54,189 nt of DNA. Source: Heterotrichella gracilis. Its lineage: Eukaryota > Sar > Xanthophyceae > Tribonematales > Xanthonemataceae. Shown in pieces: positions 32,960 to 44,380 of this stretch. The stretch covers positions 1-54,189 of the forward strand of contig JAULBX010025953.1 in NCBI GenBank assembly GCA_032358255.1, given 5' to 3'. Position 1 is the stretch's first letter; each line of letters opens with the position of its first letter. Below the pieces are notes generated by a model. That model was not told where the DNA came from. It made no database searches and saw only the letters and a program-made list of their open reading frames with translations. Position numbers and translations under genes: made by a program.

Positions 32960-33260
32960 GAACACGAAAAATGGATGGGGCTTTTGGGGGTGGTTGCGGG
33001 AACTGGTCGCTGTGCGGGGCCATGGATCAGGGTGCGGTGAGCATTTGCCACATCTATGATCGTGGGGACTGGACCCTGTACGATGGTCATGGGGCAGTGG
33101 GTGCGGTGGCCATTCAGCACACAGTTGTGATTGTGTGGGTTTGTTGCTGATTGGTTCTATGATGGGCATGGCTTGCTGCAGTGATTGTGGACAGATTGGA
33201 AGGGCATCGTTTGCATGCGTGGTGTTTCATGTGTTACCCGTCCCACAGGATGTGGGTACT

Positions 33261-33313
33261 GTAGGGTTTAGGGTTTAGGTAAGGTTTAGGGTTTGAGGGC
33301 TAAACCCTAAACA
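33261..33313. repeat. Interstitial telomere-like tract with inversion
   Basis: GTAGGGTTTAGGGTTTAGGTAAGGTTTAGGGTTTGAGGGC is followed directly by TAAACCCTAAAC, so heptamers occur in both orientations, head to head. Confidence 0.9.
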
Positions 33314-33811
33314 CTGGGGGTTCGTTAGTCGTGCATTCTAGTAATGCAGCCAGAACAGCAGCCAGCACTCAAGTGCGCCAGACGCCATGGGTTTGTGTTC
33401 TGTGTTGGTCGGGGGTTGAGGGTTTAGATCTGAAAACATTGCCAGGTTCAATGTATTGCGGAACACCCTGTACGTGGCCATTGTTGTGGTCTGTACTTCT
33501 CCCATATTTTGTCTCTAGCTGTCTTTCCTCCACTGCAAGTCCAAAGGATGGGCGCAAGTCCAAAGGATGGGCACGTATGTGCACCAAAACCCTACGCAAG
33601 GGTGTTTTACTAATCTCTGCCAAGTGGCTACAAACGGTTCCCATTCATGTCGATGATATTGTGCACAAGATTTTTTTCTACTGTCTTTTTTGTCTCAAGC
33701 AAACTTGCCAATAGGCTTTACCCCTTCGGTGGGTGTTCATTACTATCTGTGCCTTTCTTGCCACTACCTTGGGTGTGTGTGTAGCTCGATTGCAGAGCTT
33801 GTTTGTACTGT

Positions 33812-33880
33812 GAGCAGGCCAGGAGGACTTCAATATATCACTGCTTTCACCGTTATATATTAAAGTCCTCCTGAGCAGGC
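33812..33880. mobile_element. Miniature inverted-repeat element with 8-bp target duplication (hAT-like)
   Basis: Left arm AGGAGGACTTCAATATAT (33821-33838) and right arm ATATATTAAAGTCCTCCT (33855-33872) are inverted repeats with one mismatch around a 16-nt loop. The element is flanked by the direct repeat GAGCAGGC (33812-33819 and 33873-33880), with one extra base on the left. An 8-bp target duplication is typical of hAT-superfamily MITEs. At about 52 bp it is unusually small and has no coding capacity. Confidence 0.7.
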
Positions 33881-35554
33881 GCTATTTCTGCCACAGTGGC
33901 AGTGCACATCAAACGCCAAGTGCATAACCATGCTAGTATCAGTTTAACTTTTCCCGCCCCCTTTTTCCTCACTTAGGTATATGCTGGTTGGCATAAAGCA
34001 ATACTATGCGTCTTCTGTGCTGTCTCCCCCTTTGTGTGGCAGTGGCAGCCACCGCAGGTGCCCACAAAGGTGGCTTATTTCTTGTTGTGTCTTTCCTTGT
34101 GCATGGCATGGCGTTCATGCCATTGACTGTGCTTGAATTTATCATTGGTCACATCTGTGCTTGCCTCATGTTTTGGACTGAATGATCTTTCCTGTGTCTT
34201 TCATGTGTAATGCCTACCTGCAGCTTTACCCAACCCCCCTGTGGTCATCACCACATGTACCGATGGCCATTGCCTTTTGCCCTGTGTGGGATGGTTCAAC
34301 CATGGCTGACTGTCCATGGAGACTGCGATTTATTGCTATGCAGCCATATGTATGCACGCTTGAGCCTGAAGTCCCGGCTAGGCGTTGTCTTGTCAAGCAT
34401 GTTCTCCTTTGCACAAGCAACTGCCACGTGGAACTTTTGTATGCCACGTGTCTATTCTGTGGCCTGGCACCGTGATGGATGCAACAAAACTAGCAAAGGG
34501 CTAGTATTTGAAGCCAGAAAGCTTTCCTTTAGACACAAACTCGAGTGGAAACGCAAATTGGAGCATGCTGGTGTGGATAGTGACTTGAAGCTAAGTAAAG
34601 GTGAGGCTTTCTGATTGGTACAGACGCTCTCCATGCCAATCAAGGACAGCCAATCACCCAAAACATACCTGCTGTTAGAGCCTTGCTATAGTTCTGTTAT
34701 TTCGGGTGGCAAAAGACGTGACTGCGTCGGTGTTTGGATGCGCAGTGTGCGTTGCCCATCGCTGTGTGGCCACCCCCGCTTTTCTGTGGTGTGGAGTGTT
34801 TCGACTTCGAATAAACCGCACATGGGCACTGCAGCCAGCAACGTTGCTTACTGTTGCGTTAAAAGACGAATACACACATAGGAAGCATATTTCCCTGTCA
34901 TGTACTGTTGCACATGTGGGCAGGACTGGCAGTTTGGTAATTGCACTGGATTTATCTGGTATCGCACACAGCTCCACACCGTACCCATAGCAGATAACTC
35001 TACGGTGATTTGTGCCCACCTAGTGCGCAGAACCATTTTCTCTGTGCACCATTTCATTGCGGGCAATCGACTCCACTACCCTCTCCATATGCATGCACTG
35101 CGGCCAGGGCCAATATTTTATTCTTTTTTATTACCATAATATACCAAAGGATTCATATCCACGAGTCGAGTGGCACTAGGATCAGGAGGGTTAATCCTGC
35201 GCAACATGTGTGCCCTGCTTCAGGTACGCAACCTTGCCCACGCTGGCGCACCCACGCCACACTGCCTGCCCAGACTTAAAGCCAACGGCAACTCTACCAT
35301 GTTCCTCCCTCGCATAGTCATAACTCCACCCCTTTTGATGTGCAGGTAGCACAGCAGCACGCGTCTTACTACTGGGAGGCACGGGGTGTCGAGGGGTTGT
35401 CAGCCTACACAGCAAACCCTGTAGGGTTTTGTGCCGCCAAGGCAGACCAGGGGTTTCATCTCAGGCCTACGTGGCGGTGTCATACTCTGCCCTCAAAACC
35501 TGCCACGGGTCCAGCCTCACCTAACAAGGAGTATACAACACAACCGATCCCACC

Positions 35555-37804
35555 ATGGCGGCCAGCACAGCATCAACCTCGGGGGTGCGACGCATGGCGA
35601 TCGCCGCGCCAATGCCATCTCGATCCGGGAGGCTGCATCACCACACACGCACAGCGCATCCAGCAGTGCTGGGCGGGGGGAGTGCGCTGTGCAGGGGGGA
35701 AACCACACGGGTGAAACGGGGGGTGAAGGCTGAGGCAGCGGCGACGGGGCCTGAGGCGCCCCCAAAGGTAGCGCTTGCATTTTGATGCTCGGAGGTTTAC
35801 CCTAGGGAGGGTGTTGGCTGGGCTCTTGCAAGATCATGATTGGTGCACATGTTCCCCCCTTGCAGCACCCCATGACCCCTCCTTGTAGATAATCCTCCCA
35901 TCCCGCTGCAGTACTCCGGTGCTTTGCCGGAGTGAAGTAAAATATAATTGTTTACGTACTAAATCGTTTTTACTCCCGCTGCAGGACCCCTTTGCTGAGA
36001 AGGAGGTGTACAACGACAACGCCTTTGACATGTTTTTCATAAACTACTTTGCTAAGAAGATGAGCCAGCAGCTTGGAAGTGCGTGGCTCGGGGTTGGGGC
36101 TAGGGTTTTGTGCCACTTGGTTGCTAGGTTTGAGGAGGGCTTTGACGTGTCCTGCACCCCAGAGTGCATGGCTAGGGTCCGGTGCTAAGGTTTGGCCTAG
36201 TTGCTTCTTAGGGTAGAACGAGGTAGGGTAGAATGACCTCCCTGTGCCACCTGGACAGACTGCATGCACACATGATCAACACCCTCTATGAACTCGACTC
36301 ACCTCCCGCCACCCTCTGCCTCCAGACAAGCCCTACCAGGCCGGGTACGAGGGTTTTGTTGACCTGAGCAAGGAAATCATGCGGGGCCGCAACACGCGGC
36401 AGCAGCAGGAGACGGTGGCGGGGGTGCTGGGGGCGCTGCTGCCCCCACAGGCGCCGGAGAGGTTCAAGAAGTGGTTCCCGCTCAACCAGGTGGGTGTGGA
36501 GGCGTTTGGAGATGGGCTTTTGGCTAATGATGGTGAGGGTTTGGGGTGTAGGGTGCTTGGGCTGCTGATGCTGGATGTTGAGTGGTTCCTGCTGAACTAG
36601 CTGATAATTTTATAGGGTAAAGTCCCAATTCAAAACTGGAAACCTCGACTCCTAACCCCAACCCTCACCTGCATGATCTGCCTCCAACTCCTCCCAGTAC
36701 CGTAATAGGGCCCCTAACTCCCTCCCTCTTGCTCCCACAGTTTACGGCCGAGTTCAACGCCCTGATCACCACCCTAGGGTTCCGGTGGCTGGTTGGCCCC
36801 GCTGAGCTAAAGCAGGTTGAGGTGGACTTCAAGGGGGAGAAGCAGACGTGGAACAGCGGGGTGCAGATCAAGAAGTGCAGGTACCTGGAGGCCAGCGGCT
36901 GTGTGGGCATGTGCGTCAACATGTGCAAGGTAAGGGAGGGGTTAATGTAGGGTTTGGGTGGTGGGTGGGGGAATGTGCGGCAACATGTGCAAGGTGAGGG
37001 AGGGGGCGTTATCTAGGGTTGGGTGAAGGATGGGGGCATTTGCGTGAAGCTTTGTAAAGGGAGCCTTATCGAGCGCTCTGGTAGCTGATGTTTGAGATGT
37101 GCGTCTATTGGATTCATTCATAATTTATTTGCCCCACATTTCAAGCAGCTGACGGCAGCTGCCATGAAGTGTGGCATCTGCGCGTTGTGTGCATTTGACG
37201 CGTGCTGAGGGAAGGAGGGTGGGAGCTCATAGTTTGGGTGGGATGGGTCTGCGCATGTGCGCCCACCCATGTGCAGGGGAGCCACTGTGGCATGGCATGG
37301 GATGTGGCTGGTGGACTTTGGCACTGGGAGCCAGGAAAGACCTGTTAGACTTCTGTACCTAGCGTATCACATGGGTTGATGGGTCTAGGGGTTGTACAGC
37401 CATTGCGCATGGTCTGGCAGTGCACCTGCTCCCACAATGCACGCACACACAAAAACACCACCAAAATCTGTCTGCACCCTTATCCCACAACCTACACACC
37501 CACCACACATGTCCGCACCCGCCTCACACACCCTCTCTCCCCCCTGCAGCTCCCCACCCAGACCTTCTTTACCGACAATTTCGGCCTGCCCTTGACCATG
37601 AACCCCAACTTTGAGGACCTGTCCTGCGAAATGATCTTCGGCCAGGCGCCCCCCTCTGTGGAAGAGGACCTGGTGTACAACCAGCCCTGCTTCAGCATCT
37701 GCGGGCTGGGTGACCGATCCAAGGTGATCGCTTGCCCCAAGGTGGATACTGAGGCGCCCATCAGGCCGGGGGTGGCGGTGGTGCCTGCCAGCACTGCGGG
37801 GTGA
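35555..37804 (+). CDS. D27: Beta-carotene isomerase D27-like protein, plastid-targeted, 5 exons
   Basis: D27 proteins are plastid iron-binding isomerases; the plant enzyme converts all-trans to 9-cis beta-carotene. Exons: 35555-35767, 35985-36078, 36326-36489, 36741-36929, 37550-37804; 304 aa, phases compatible, start in CCACCATGG context. Residues 1-70 are rich in Ala/Ser/Arg with almost no acidic residues, a likely transit peptide. The DUF4033 core follows: VYNDNAFDMFFINYFAKKM (exon 2), EFNALITTLGFRWLVGPAE and the Cys-rich CRYLEASGCVGMCVNMC (exon 4), KLPTQTFFTDNFGLPLTMNPNFEDLSCEMIFG and CFSIC (exon 5). All the family's signature cysteines I know are present. Algae generally lack canonical strigolactone output, so a carotenoid-isomer or apocarotenoid role is likelier; it could be a D27-like paralogue rather than the orthologue. 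Confidence 0.93.
36965..37062 (+). repeat. Two decayed copies of D27 exon 4 donor edge in intron 4
   Basis: GAATGTGCGGCAACATGTGCAAGGTGAGGGAGG (36971-37003) copies the exon 4 end and donor (36908-36940, GCATGTGCGTCAACATGTGCAAGGTAAGGGAGG). A weaker copy, GGGGGCATTTGCGTGAAGCTTTGTAAAGG, lies at 37032-37060. Confidence 0.85.
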
Positions 37805-38989
37805 ATGGGGGTGTGGGTAAATGAGAGGCAGTGGAGGGGGTGTTGTTGTTAACAGCCGTGCGTCGGGTCTCGGGGACAGTGCACGTCTGAAGAATGGGTT
37901 ATGGGCAGGGTCCTTGAGACTTTGCCACTAACTGTTCAAGGTTGCTTACAGGGTTGGCCCATGGGCAGGCGTGCCTAGCATTAGGGTGAGACAATGCCCA
38001 TAGCCAGGGTTCCATTTGAAATGAGTGGTGCTGACTGTGCCGTACTGGTGGCTATCTTGGACCTGGCAAATGGCCCCTATTGGCTGGCCGCTGCATGCAA
38101 TGATGATGTGGTAGACTTGTGGCATGGTCTCGTGGCGACAAGCCGGGAATATATCCTAGAGCTGCGTTTGCGCTAAGCCTTGTTAACGTCTGTGGTGGTT
38201 GCACTCACTAGCATTGAAGGTCTGAGAATCATGTGGGGAGTGTCCTCTGATGGTTCTATGTAACTATTGACCCCGATTCGCGAAGTAACGCTATGCCCAC
38301 CAGTCCCATGGGCAGACAGTATCCACCCGTAAAGGATGTAACAGTTGCAGCTGCAATAGAGTTGTCGAACCGTTCAGTATCTGCCAGACTCTCCCAGAGG
38401 GGCTCTGCGATGCATATGTGCCCGGTTGAACCACGGCGGCCAGCACTTCTTGTTGTCGACGAGATGGTCTTTCAAGGTATGCCCCCAGTGACTAAGCTCT
38501 TTCTGGCGTCGAGTGTGGCGGTCATTCTGGTCTGGCATACCTTCTGATCAGTAAAGAACCGCTGAGCCTGCAGACGTGTCCCTTACGCACCTGTGCGCAG
38601 ACTCTTGAGTTCGTCATTCCCTTGTCACTCCAAAAGGACCTTCAAGGGTTTTCTAGCGGCAAGCAGCCACGGACTTCAATGACCAAGATGCCGTCTGCAG
38701 GGGGCTACCGGGGTACACTGGTGCAGAAAACGAGTACTCCCCGAGTTCAGGCCAGCCGCTATTAAAGCTGAAGATGATGCTCACTGCGTGCTTGTCTTGT
38801 GGGTCACACAAGAGCAGCACAGCCTATGAGGATCATCCCAGCTTTGATAGCGGCTGGCTTGAAGGCTGGGACCAGTCGTTCTCTGCACCAGTGTACCAGC
38901 ATGCCACTCAATTCAGAGTGCGTAAGGACTTGCCTGGGTATAGGGTTTGGAATTCAAAGGTATGCCCTAAAACCCATGTCTGTGCCTGG

Positions 38990-39295
38990 GTATCGCAGTG
39001 GACACGCATGCGGCATGCAGGCGCCACCCTCGTCGAGGTAGCAATGAAAGCCTAGGCGGGTGAATGGGATTTTGTGTGCATGGAGTTGTGCAAGGGGAAG
39101 ATGCACGTGCATGGCATAACAGAACTAGTGAAAACTGTTTGACTTTTGGGAACGGAATGGTTACTGTGACACGTGCCGCTGCATGCAGCTGCTGCAGCAG
39201 TGTGGAACCGTGAGAGGTGGTTCAGTCTGGCTGGGGCTGTGTTGGTTGCTGCTGGCACATCGACTGCTGCCCCACCTGACCAACCCTGATCTGCA
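38990..39295 (+). repeat. Segmental duplication unit A, copy 1
   Basis: Matches 42900-43235, e.g. GCAGTGGACACGCATG (38996) and AGGTGGTTCAGTCTGGCTGGGGCTGTGTTGGTTGCTGCTGGCACATCGACTGCTGCCCCACC (39212-39275), with indels between. Part of a larger A-B-C tandem duplication. Confidence 0.85.
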
Positions 39296-39387
39296 TGGCC
39301 AATCACAAACAGCGTCTGAGTGCTCAAATTAAGCACTGTCGCCAGCTTATTTCTGGCACCCAGACGCTGTTTATGTGACCGGCCATG
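39294..39387. repeat. Fold-back element, about 30-bp arms
   Basis: CATGGCCAATCACAAACAGCGTCTGAGTGC (39294-39323) pairs with 39356-39387 (GCACCCAGACGCTGTTTATGTGACCGGCCATG), with few mismatches and a 32-nt spacer. It lies immediately beside the end of unit A. No clear target duplication. Confidence 0.88.
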
Positions 39388-40084
39388 CGGGTGATGGCTG
39401 GTCGGATGGGGCAGCAGGCGGTTGCCCACATGCCGACCGCGCAGGACATTGTGGGGTCCAACATTCAGCGTGCTTTGTACACCTCGATGCATATCTCCAA
39501 GTCTTCAAATAGTGAAATGTTTGGGTGGTGACCATCCTCAAGTGGAAGGGCATTGTTTTGCCAGGATTGCCGCTAGGCTTATGACCCTCCAAAACCCTAA
39601 AGATTTGATTCTATGTGTGTTGCTGATTGGCCTGCGCTGCGTAACCTTTTATATGCAGCAGTGCAGGGCAGTCACCCTCACACACGGGGTCAATGCTTTG
39701 GTAATAGTGGAATGTCTTATGCCCAGCGGCAGTCCAGGTGGAACGAGCATGCTACAAGTTGTGACGTTGTCACGCACCTGAGGACCATCCGGCCTCATAC
39801 CAGGTGGTCAATATCTTAGCGACAGGCATTGAGTTGGATCGTGTGCACAATTCATTCATTCAGGTTCTTGTTACAATGTTGCACCACAGCAATATGCCCA
39901 TAAATGTGACTGGAAGATCTATAGTGCAGGATGTGGAGAAGAATGATGACATACATGCAGGATGAATATGGATTTGTTTTTTAAAGGAATGGAGGCGGGT
40001 TGTCTAGGTATGCTTATAACGGGCTGTGTAGAATTGCATTTTGGAGAAAAAGGTTTTGTCTAGGTTAAGACTTGATTTGGATTT

Positions 40085-40290
40085 TATCAAAGCCCTAAAA
40101 ACCTGGCACAGTGGTAACAGCGCATGCAACATCCATGGATGAACCTACGCTGGCGACAGCAGGGCATGGGTTGGTGGCTAAGCCTTTGCATGTGTCACCT
40201 CATCAGACATGGTCATCACTGACGAACTATTGTAACAGGGGGTTGGCGCACATGCCCACTTCTATTCACCTGGCTAAATACTTAGTTTTT
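40085..40290 (+). repeat. Segmental duplication unit B, copy 1
   Basis: Matches 43575-43765: GCACAGTGGTAACAGCGCATGCAACATCCATGGATGAAC...GTGTCACCTCATCAGACATGGTCATCACTGACGA, with scattered substitutions and indels. Confidence 0.88.
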
Positions 40291-41739
40291 TATCCTTTTT
40301 GTTAAATTAAATTACTGGCTGAAGTGTTAATAACTAATTGGATTAATGTATGAATTGCACATCCAAATGTAACATATATGGGCACAAGTATAATTGATTA
40401 AATAAATACGTGCACATCCCCACCAAAGCCAGTAGTCATTCATCAGGACTGACCTTTTTTGTTGCAATGCATGAATGTGGCCTTGGCTGGCAGCGGAGTC
40501 CTGAGCTCACACCTTGATAGCTTGGAGGGATCTGCTTTTGGATGCTCGCAGTGGCAGAAGTAAGGGCGCACAGGCAGACACCGAGCTGCGAAGTGATTCC
40601 ATGCCGGAAGCTTATTTGGTAAGTAGCTTTATACAATGCATATACCAGATGTGGTTCCAAGAAGAGGCAGAGGATGCTTGGAATAGTTTGCACCAATCAT
40701 GCAAGCACTGTCTGACCATGCTACCACTAGTGCTTGTGCAAGGAGTTGATTGGGCAGGCATCATGGGTGACGCAATTATTTGCACAACGCATTGCAACAG
40801 TGTCTTAGGCGGCATTGATACCAGGCTGCATTCACAGTACCTGACAAAATAAATAAATATCATCTCTGGCCCTTGACAGGTACTAGTCCTGCATTGCATG
40901 TGAGGGGACCCATGGCGCCCATGATACCCTACATACTCAATGCAGATTGGTATCCAACGAGGGCTTGCATGGCATGACGTCAGGTAGCGCAGTTACAGCT
41001 TGGTATCAATCCTGGAGACACTGTCTGCAGACTGCACTGCTGGCCAGTAAGACATATCAAGCATTTGTACATGCAAAATTTTAAAACTAAACAGTGGCCA
41101 CGCTTTGCGGTTCAGTGTGCAACCTGATGCAACCTTGTATACAATCTGTTCCATGGACTCACAGTGCAAAACGACGCACCCAGGCAGCTAGCAAAAAATA
41201 CCGCCATTCATGACGGGTTTTGTCAGGACCTTGAAGTCCATGCCCATTGCCTCCACCATGGTGCCAGCAACCAGGTTGTGTCCGCGGTGGGGGCGCTGGG
41301 CTTGGATTACAAGGCCGTGACACAGGCCATCATAATTGGCGCTATTACTGTGTAATGTTGCTTAGTTGCATCATTTTGTACTGCAAGTTCATGACCAAAA
41401 GAATCACTGTGCAGGTACCCTGAACCCTAAACCCCAACCATATCTTTAAAAGTAAAGCGCAAGCATAGCCACTGTTGAGTGTGCAACCTGATGCAGCCAT
41501 GGGGGTGTCTCGCAAATGGTGACTAGTGTGCCACTATCCATATTGACTTTGAACATAAAAAAGAACAGACAAATTAAAGTGTTTTATCCACATTTTTGAT
41601 TTGTTTGAAAAGAATATGCGTTTCCCACATGTAGTGATGTAGTGATGTGGCACTGTCTGTAAATGTGATGGTTTATTGTGTATGACGAGTTTTACAAACA
41701 AAATGTTTCTAGTAACATTTGGTGTCGGGGTTGCCTGGC

Positions 41740-42110
41740 CTCCTCCCCTTTGTGCAGGGCACACGGTGGGCGCGGCGGAGGTCCCTGGGGTGGCAAGGTG
41801 CCAAGGCTGCCCCCGCGGATGTACAGATGAAGCAGCCTGACTTTCTGGAGCCCAGCCGAGCGCCCGAGGCAGGTTGCGCAGCAGGTGAGTGCAGCCAGGG
41901 CACTCAACTTTGTCCTCGGTTACATGCATGCCACTGGCAGTACAGCCATCTCTGGGCGGTTCGCCTTGTGCACGTGCTTGCGCCCCTCGACCCTGTGCGG
42001 CAGGGCTGATAACATTTCTGGATGTATTTTGATTCCTGGTGACAAGTGGTGAAGGGGACGCCTGACCGCCTCCCTTTGGTGTAGGGCTGCACACCTGCTG
42101 CACCATCTGC
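41740..42110 (+). repeat. Segmental duplication unit C, copy 1
   Basis: Matches 43770-44215: CTGGAGCCCAGCC...GCGCAGCAGGTGAGTGCAGCC, ...GGTTACATGCATGCCACTGGCAGTACAGCCATC..., and ...CTTGCGCCCCTCGACCCTGTGC.... The 42090-42200 segment is an inverted partial copy of the same unit. Confidence 0.85.
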
Positions 42111-42200
42111 CTCTCGTGCTGGGAAGGGCTCCAGAGTGTCTCCCTGCTCCCCCTGCACATCACACCGCGGCAGCAGCCCTCTGACGCCACCTGGGGGCTC
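42090..42200 (-). repeat. Inverted partial copy of unit C
   Basis: On the minus strand this reads TGTGCAGGGGGAGCAGGGAGACACTCTGGAGCCC...AGGCAGATGGTGCAGCAGGTGTGCAG, close to the plus-strand 43803-43880 and 41830-41900. Confidence 0.85.
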
Positions 42201-42899
42201 ATCTGCGCCCTCCGCGTGCCCTGCGACAAGGGGAGGCTCTTCCAGGTCAGGCGTCCCCAACACCCACTGGGGACTCACACTGGCCCAAAAAGGCATGGCA
42301 AGCCCCCTGGGATGTGCATGCATGGTGAACCCGTGCCCCCCCTCCCACGCCCCAAGCGTGGTGGAAATGCGGGGCCAAGGCTGGTCTGAATGCACCCACC
42401 TCCCGAGCATGCGCCCCCTTTGTGGCACACCACCCTGATGTATCCACTGGGAGACTGGAAACCCTGAACAAAACCAATTTTGTCCAGGATTTTTTATCCC
42501 CCAGGTGCATGCTGGTGTGTGTACTTAACTTTAAAGCATCACAGTACAGGGCACAATATGCGCGTCATTTCAAATCAATACACATTTAATTGGGATAATG
42601 CAGGTATTTAAACAATGCTGTAATAACTTTGAGTATACAAATACTGATATTATTGTCATCCGGTCCAGAGTATATATTTAATTGGTATTATCCGTTCAGC
42701 TTGGCAGGTGGCTGGACAAGGAGGGTGTGGCTGCGCTGACAGTGGCCCTACTGGAACTGGCAGCGCCCATGCAGCCCAGGTGTGAGCGCGATGCCTGCCT
42801 CAACTGCGCTACCAAGGGATGTGCCCCCAATCCTGCCGCCTGTGCTGGAGCTGGCAGACGGCACCCACGTGGCAGGGTTCATTGCCTGGAACCACTGGG

Positions 42900-44220
42900 T
42901 GCCGCAGTGGACACGCATGGCGGCGCCCTCATCAGGGTTGGCAACGGTGGCCTTGGGGGGTAATTGGTGTATGTGCTGGTATACTGCCTAGAGAGGTATG
43001 CCTAGGGGGGTATTCCATTGCAAGGGGGAACAAGGAGTATGCGTGGATGTGGACAAGGGGACGATGCACCGCCATGACACAATAAAGTTGTTGAATCTTG
43101 TTTGAGTCTGGGGACTTTGAACTGCCATTGTGGGATGTGCTCTTGCAGCAGCCTGAACCACACAAGGTGGTTCAATCTGGCTGTGGCTGTGTTGGTTGCT
43201 GCTGGCACTTCGACTGCTGCCCCACCCGACCAACTTCATCTGTGTCATTGCGCCTTGCGGGGCCGGCGCCACAGTTATGTTCCACCCCAGTGTAGGGTCT
43301 ATTCATGACGTTATGTCAGCAGCGCATTTTTGGACTTTTTCACTCCGAGGCGGCGTTTCGCATTTCTCCACCCCTTGAGTGCATTTCGCCACCTCTGAGC
43401 GAAAAGTGCAATAATCCACCGCTGGCACAATGTCACGAATATACCCTACACTGGGGTGTAGCGTATCTGTGGCTCTGGCCTTGAAAGGCCCTATGCCATA
43501 GGTATGCCCATGATGGGCTTTGGAGAGTCAAGCTATGGAGAGAAGTATTATAGTTAGCGTTACTTTGGCACTTATCAGGGCACCTAGAACCTGGCACAGT
43601 GGCAGCAATGCATTGCAACATCAATGGATGAACGCACGCTGGGCACAGCATCGCATGGCCTGGTGGCTTCGCATGTGTCACCTCACCAGACATGGTCATC
43701 ACTGATGACTACAGGGGGTTGTGCACATATCCACTTCTATCCACCTGGCTAAACATCTATTTACTTGTGCCCAGTGTGGCGCCAGGAGGCTGCTGCTGCA
43801 GGTGTGCAGGGGGAGCAAGCGGACACTCTGGAGCCCAGCCAAGTGCCAGAGGCAAGTGGCGCAGCAGGTGCGTGCAGCCATGCCTGTCAACTCTGTACTT
43901 GGTTGCATGCATGCCATTAGCAGTACCAGCCATGTGGGCAGCCATCTAGGCAGTACAGCCATGTGGGCAGCCATGTAGGCAGTAGAGCAATATGGGCAGT
44001 CGTCTAGGCAGTACAGCAATCTGGGTAGTCATCTAGGCATTACCCCAATCTGTACTAGTACAGGCATCTGGGCAGTCTGCCTTGCACCAGCTTGCGCCCC
44101 TTGACTCTGTGCTGACAGTGCTGATGCTATGTCTGGATACTTTTTGGTCTCCAGTGACCATGGGGGTTGGGGACGCTTGACCTCCCCCCCCTTGGTGCAT
44201 TGCTGCACACTATTCATCAC
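42900..44220 (+). repeat. Second, compacted copy of segmental units A-B-C
   Basis: Unit A copy 42900-43235, unit B copy 43575-43765 and unit C copy 43770-44215 lie in the same order and orientation as at 38990-42110, but packed into about 1.3 kb instead of 3.1 kb. This points to one tandem duplication followed by internal deletion or insertion. Confidence 0.85.
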
Positions 44221-44228
44221 GTCTTCCA

Positions 44229-44380
44229 GGATCTTCATGTTTGTGTGACCTCCTTTTCCATCCTCATCCCATCCACTTGCCCAATCACTTGCCCAATTGC
44301 CTCCTAAACGCATGCAGTGCATTGGGCAAGCGGATGTAGATGGGGATGGAAAAAGGAGGCCACTCAATTGTGAGGATCTT
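44229..44380. repeat. Fold-back element, about 57-bp arms
   Basis: AGGATCTTCATG...GACCTCCTTTTCCATCC...CACTTGCCCAAT (44229-44285) pairs with ATTGGGCAAGCGGATG...GGATGGAAAAAGGAGG...GAGGATCTT (44321-44380), separated by about 35 nt. Confidence 0.85.

Larger units (their letters stand above)
32960..35554. other. Intergenic region between bZIP and D27-like genes
   Basis: About 2.6 kb with no recognisable gene. It contains a telomere-like tract at 33261-33313, a 20-bp direct duplication at 33535-33573 (CAAGTCCAAAGGATGGGC), and a small terminal-inverted-repeat element at 33821-33872. Frames such as 33331-33714, 34210-34614 and 34900-35139 have no similarity I recognise and no exon-like codon pattern. 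The distal part should hold the D27 promoter and leader. Confidence 0.5.

Noticed and set aside
33331-33714. 127-aa plus-strand frame
   Set aside because: It begins in the telomere-like tract and includes a short tandem duplication; its composition is unlike the real genes and no motif is seen.
41534-42428. 231-aa and 174-aa minus-strand frames
   Set aside because: They run through inverted and direct repeat units with mixed orientation and look like chance frames across duplicated relics rather than a gene.
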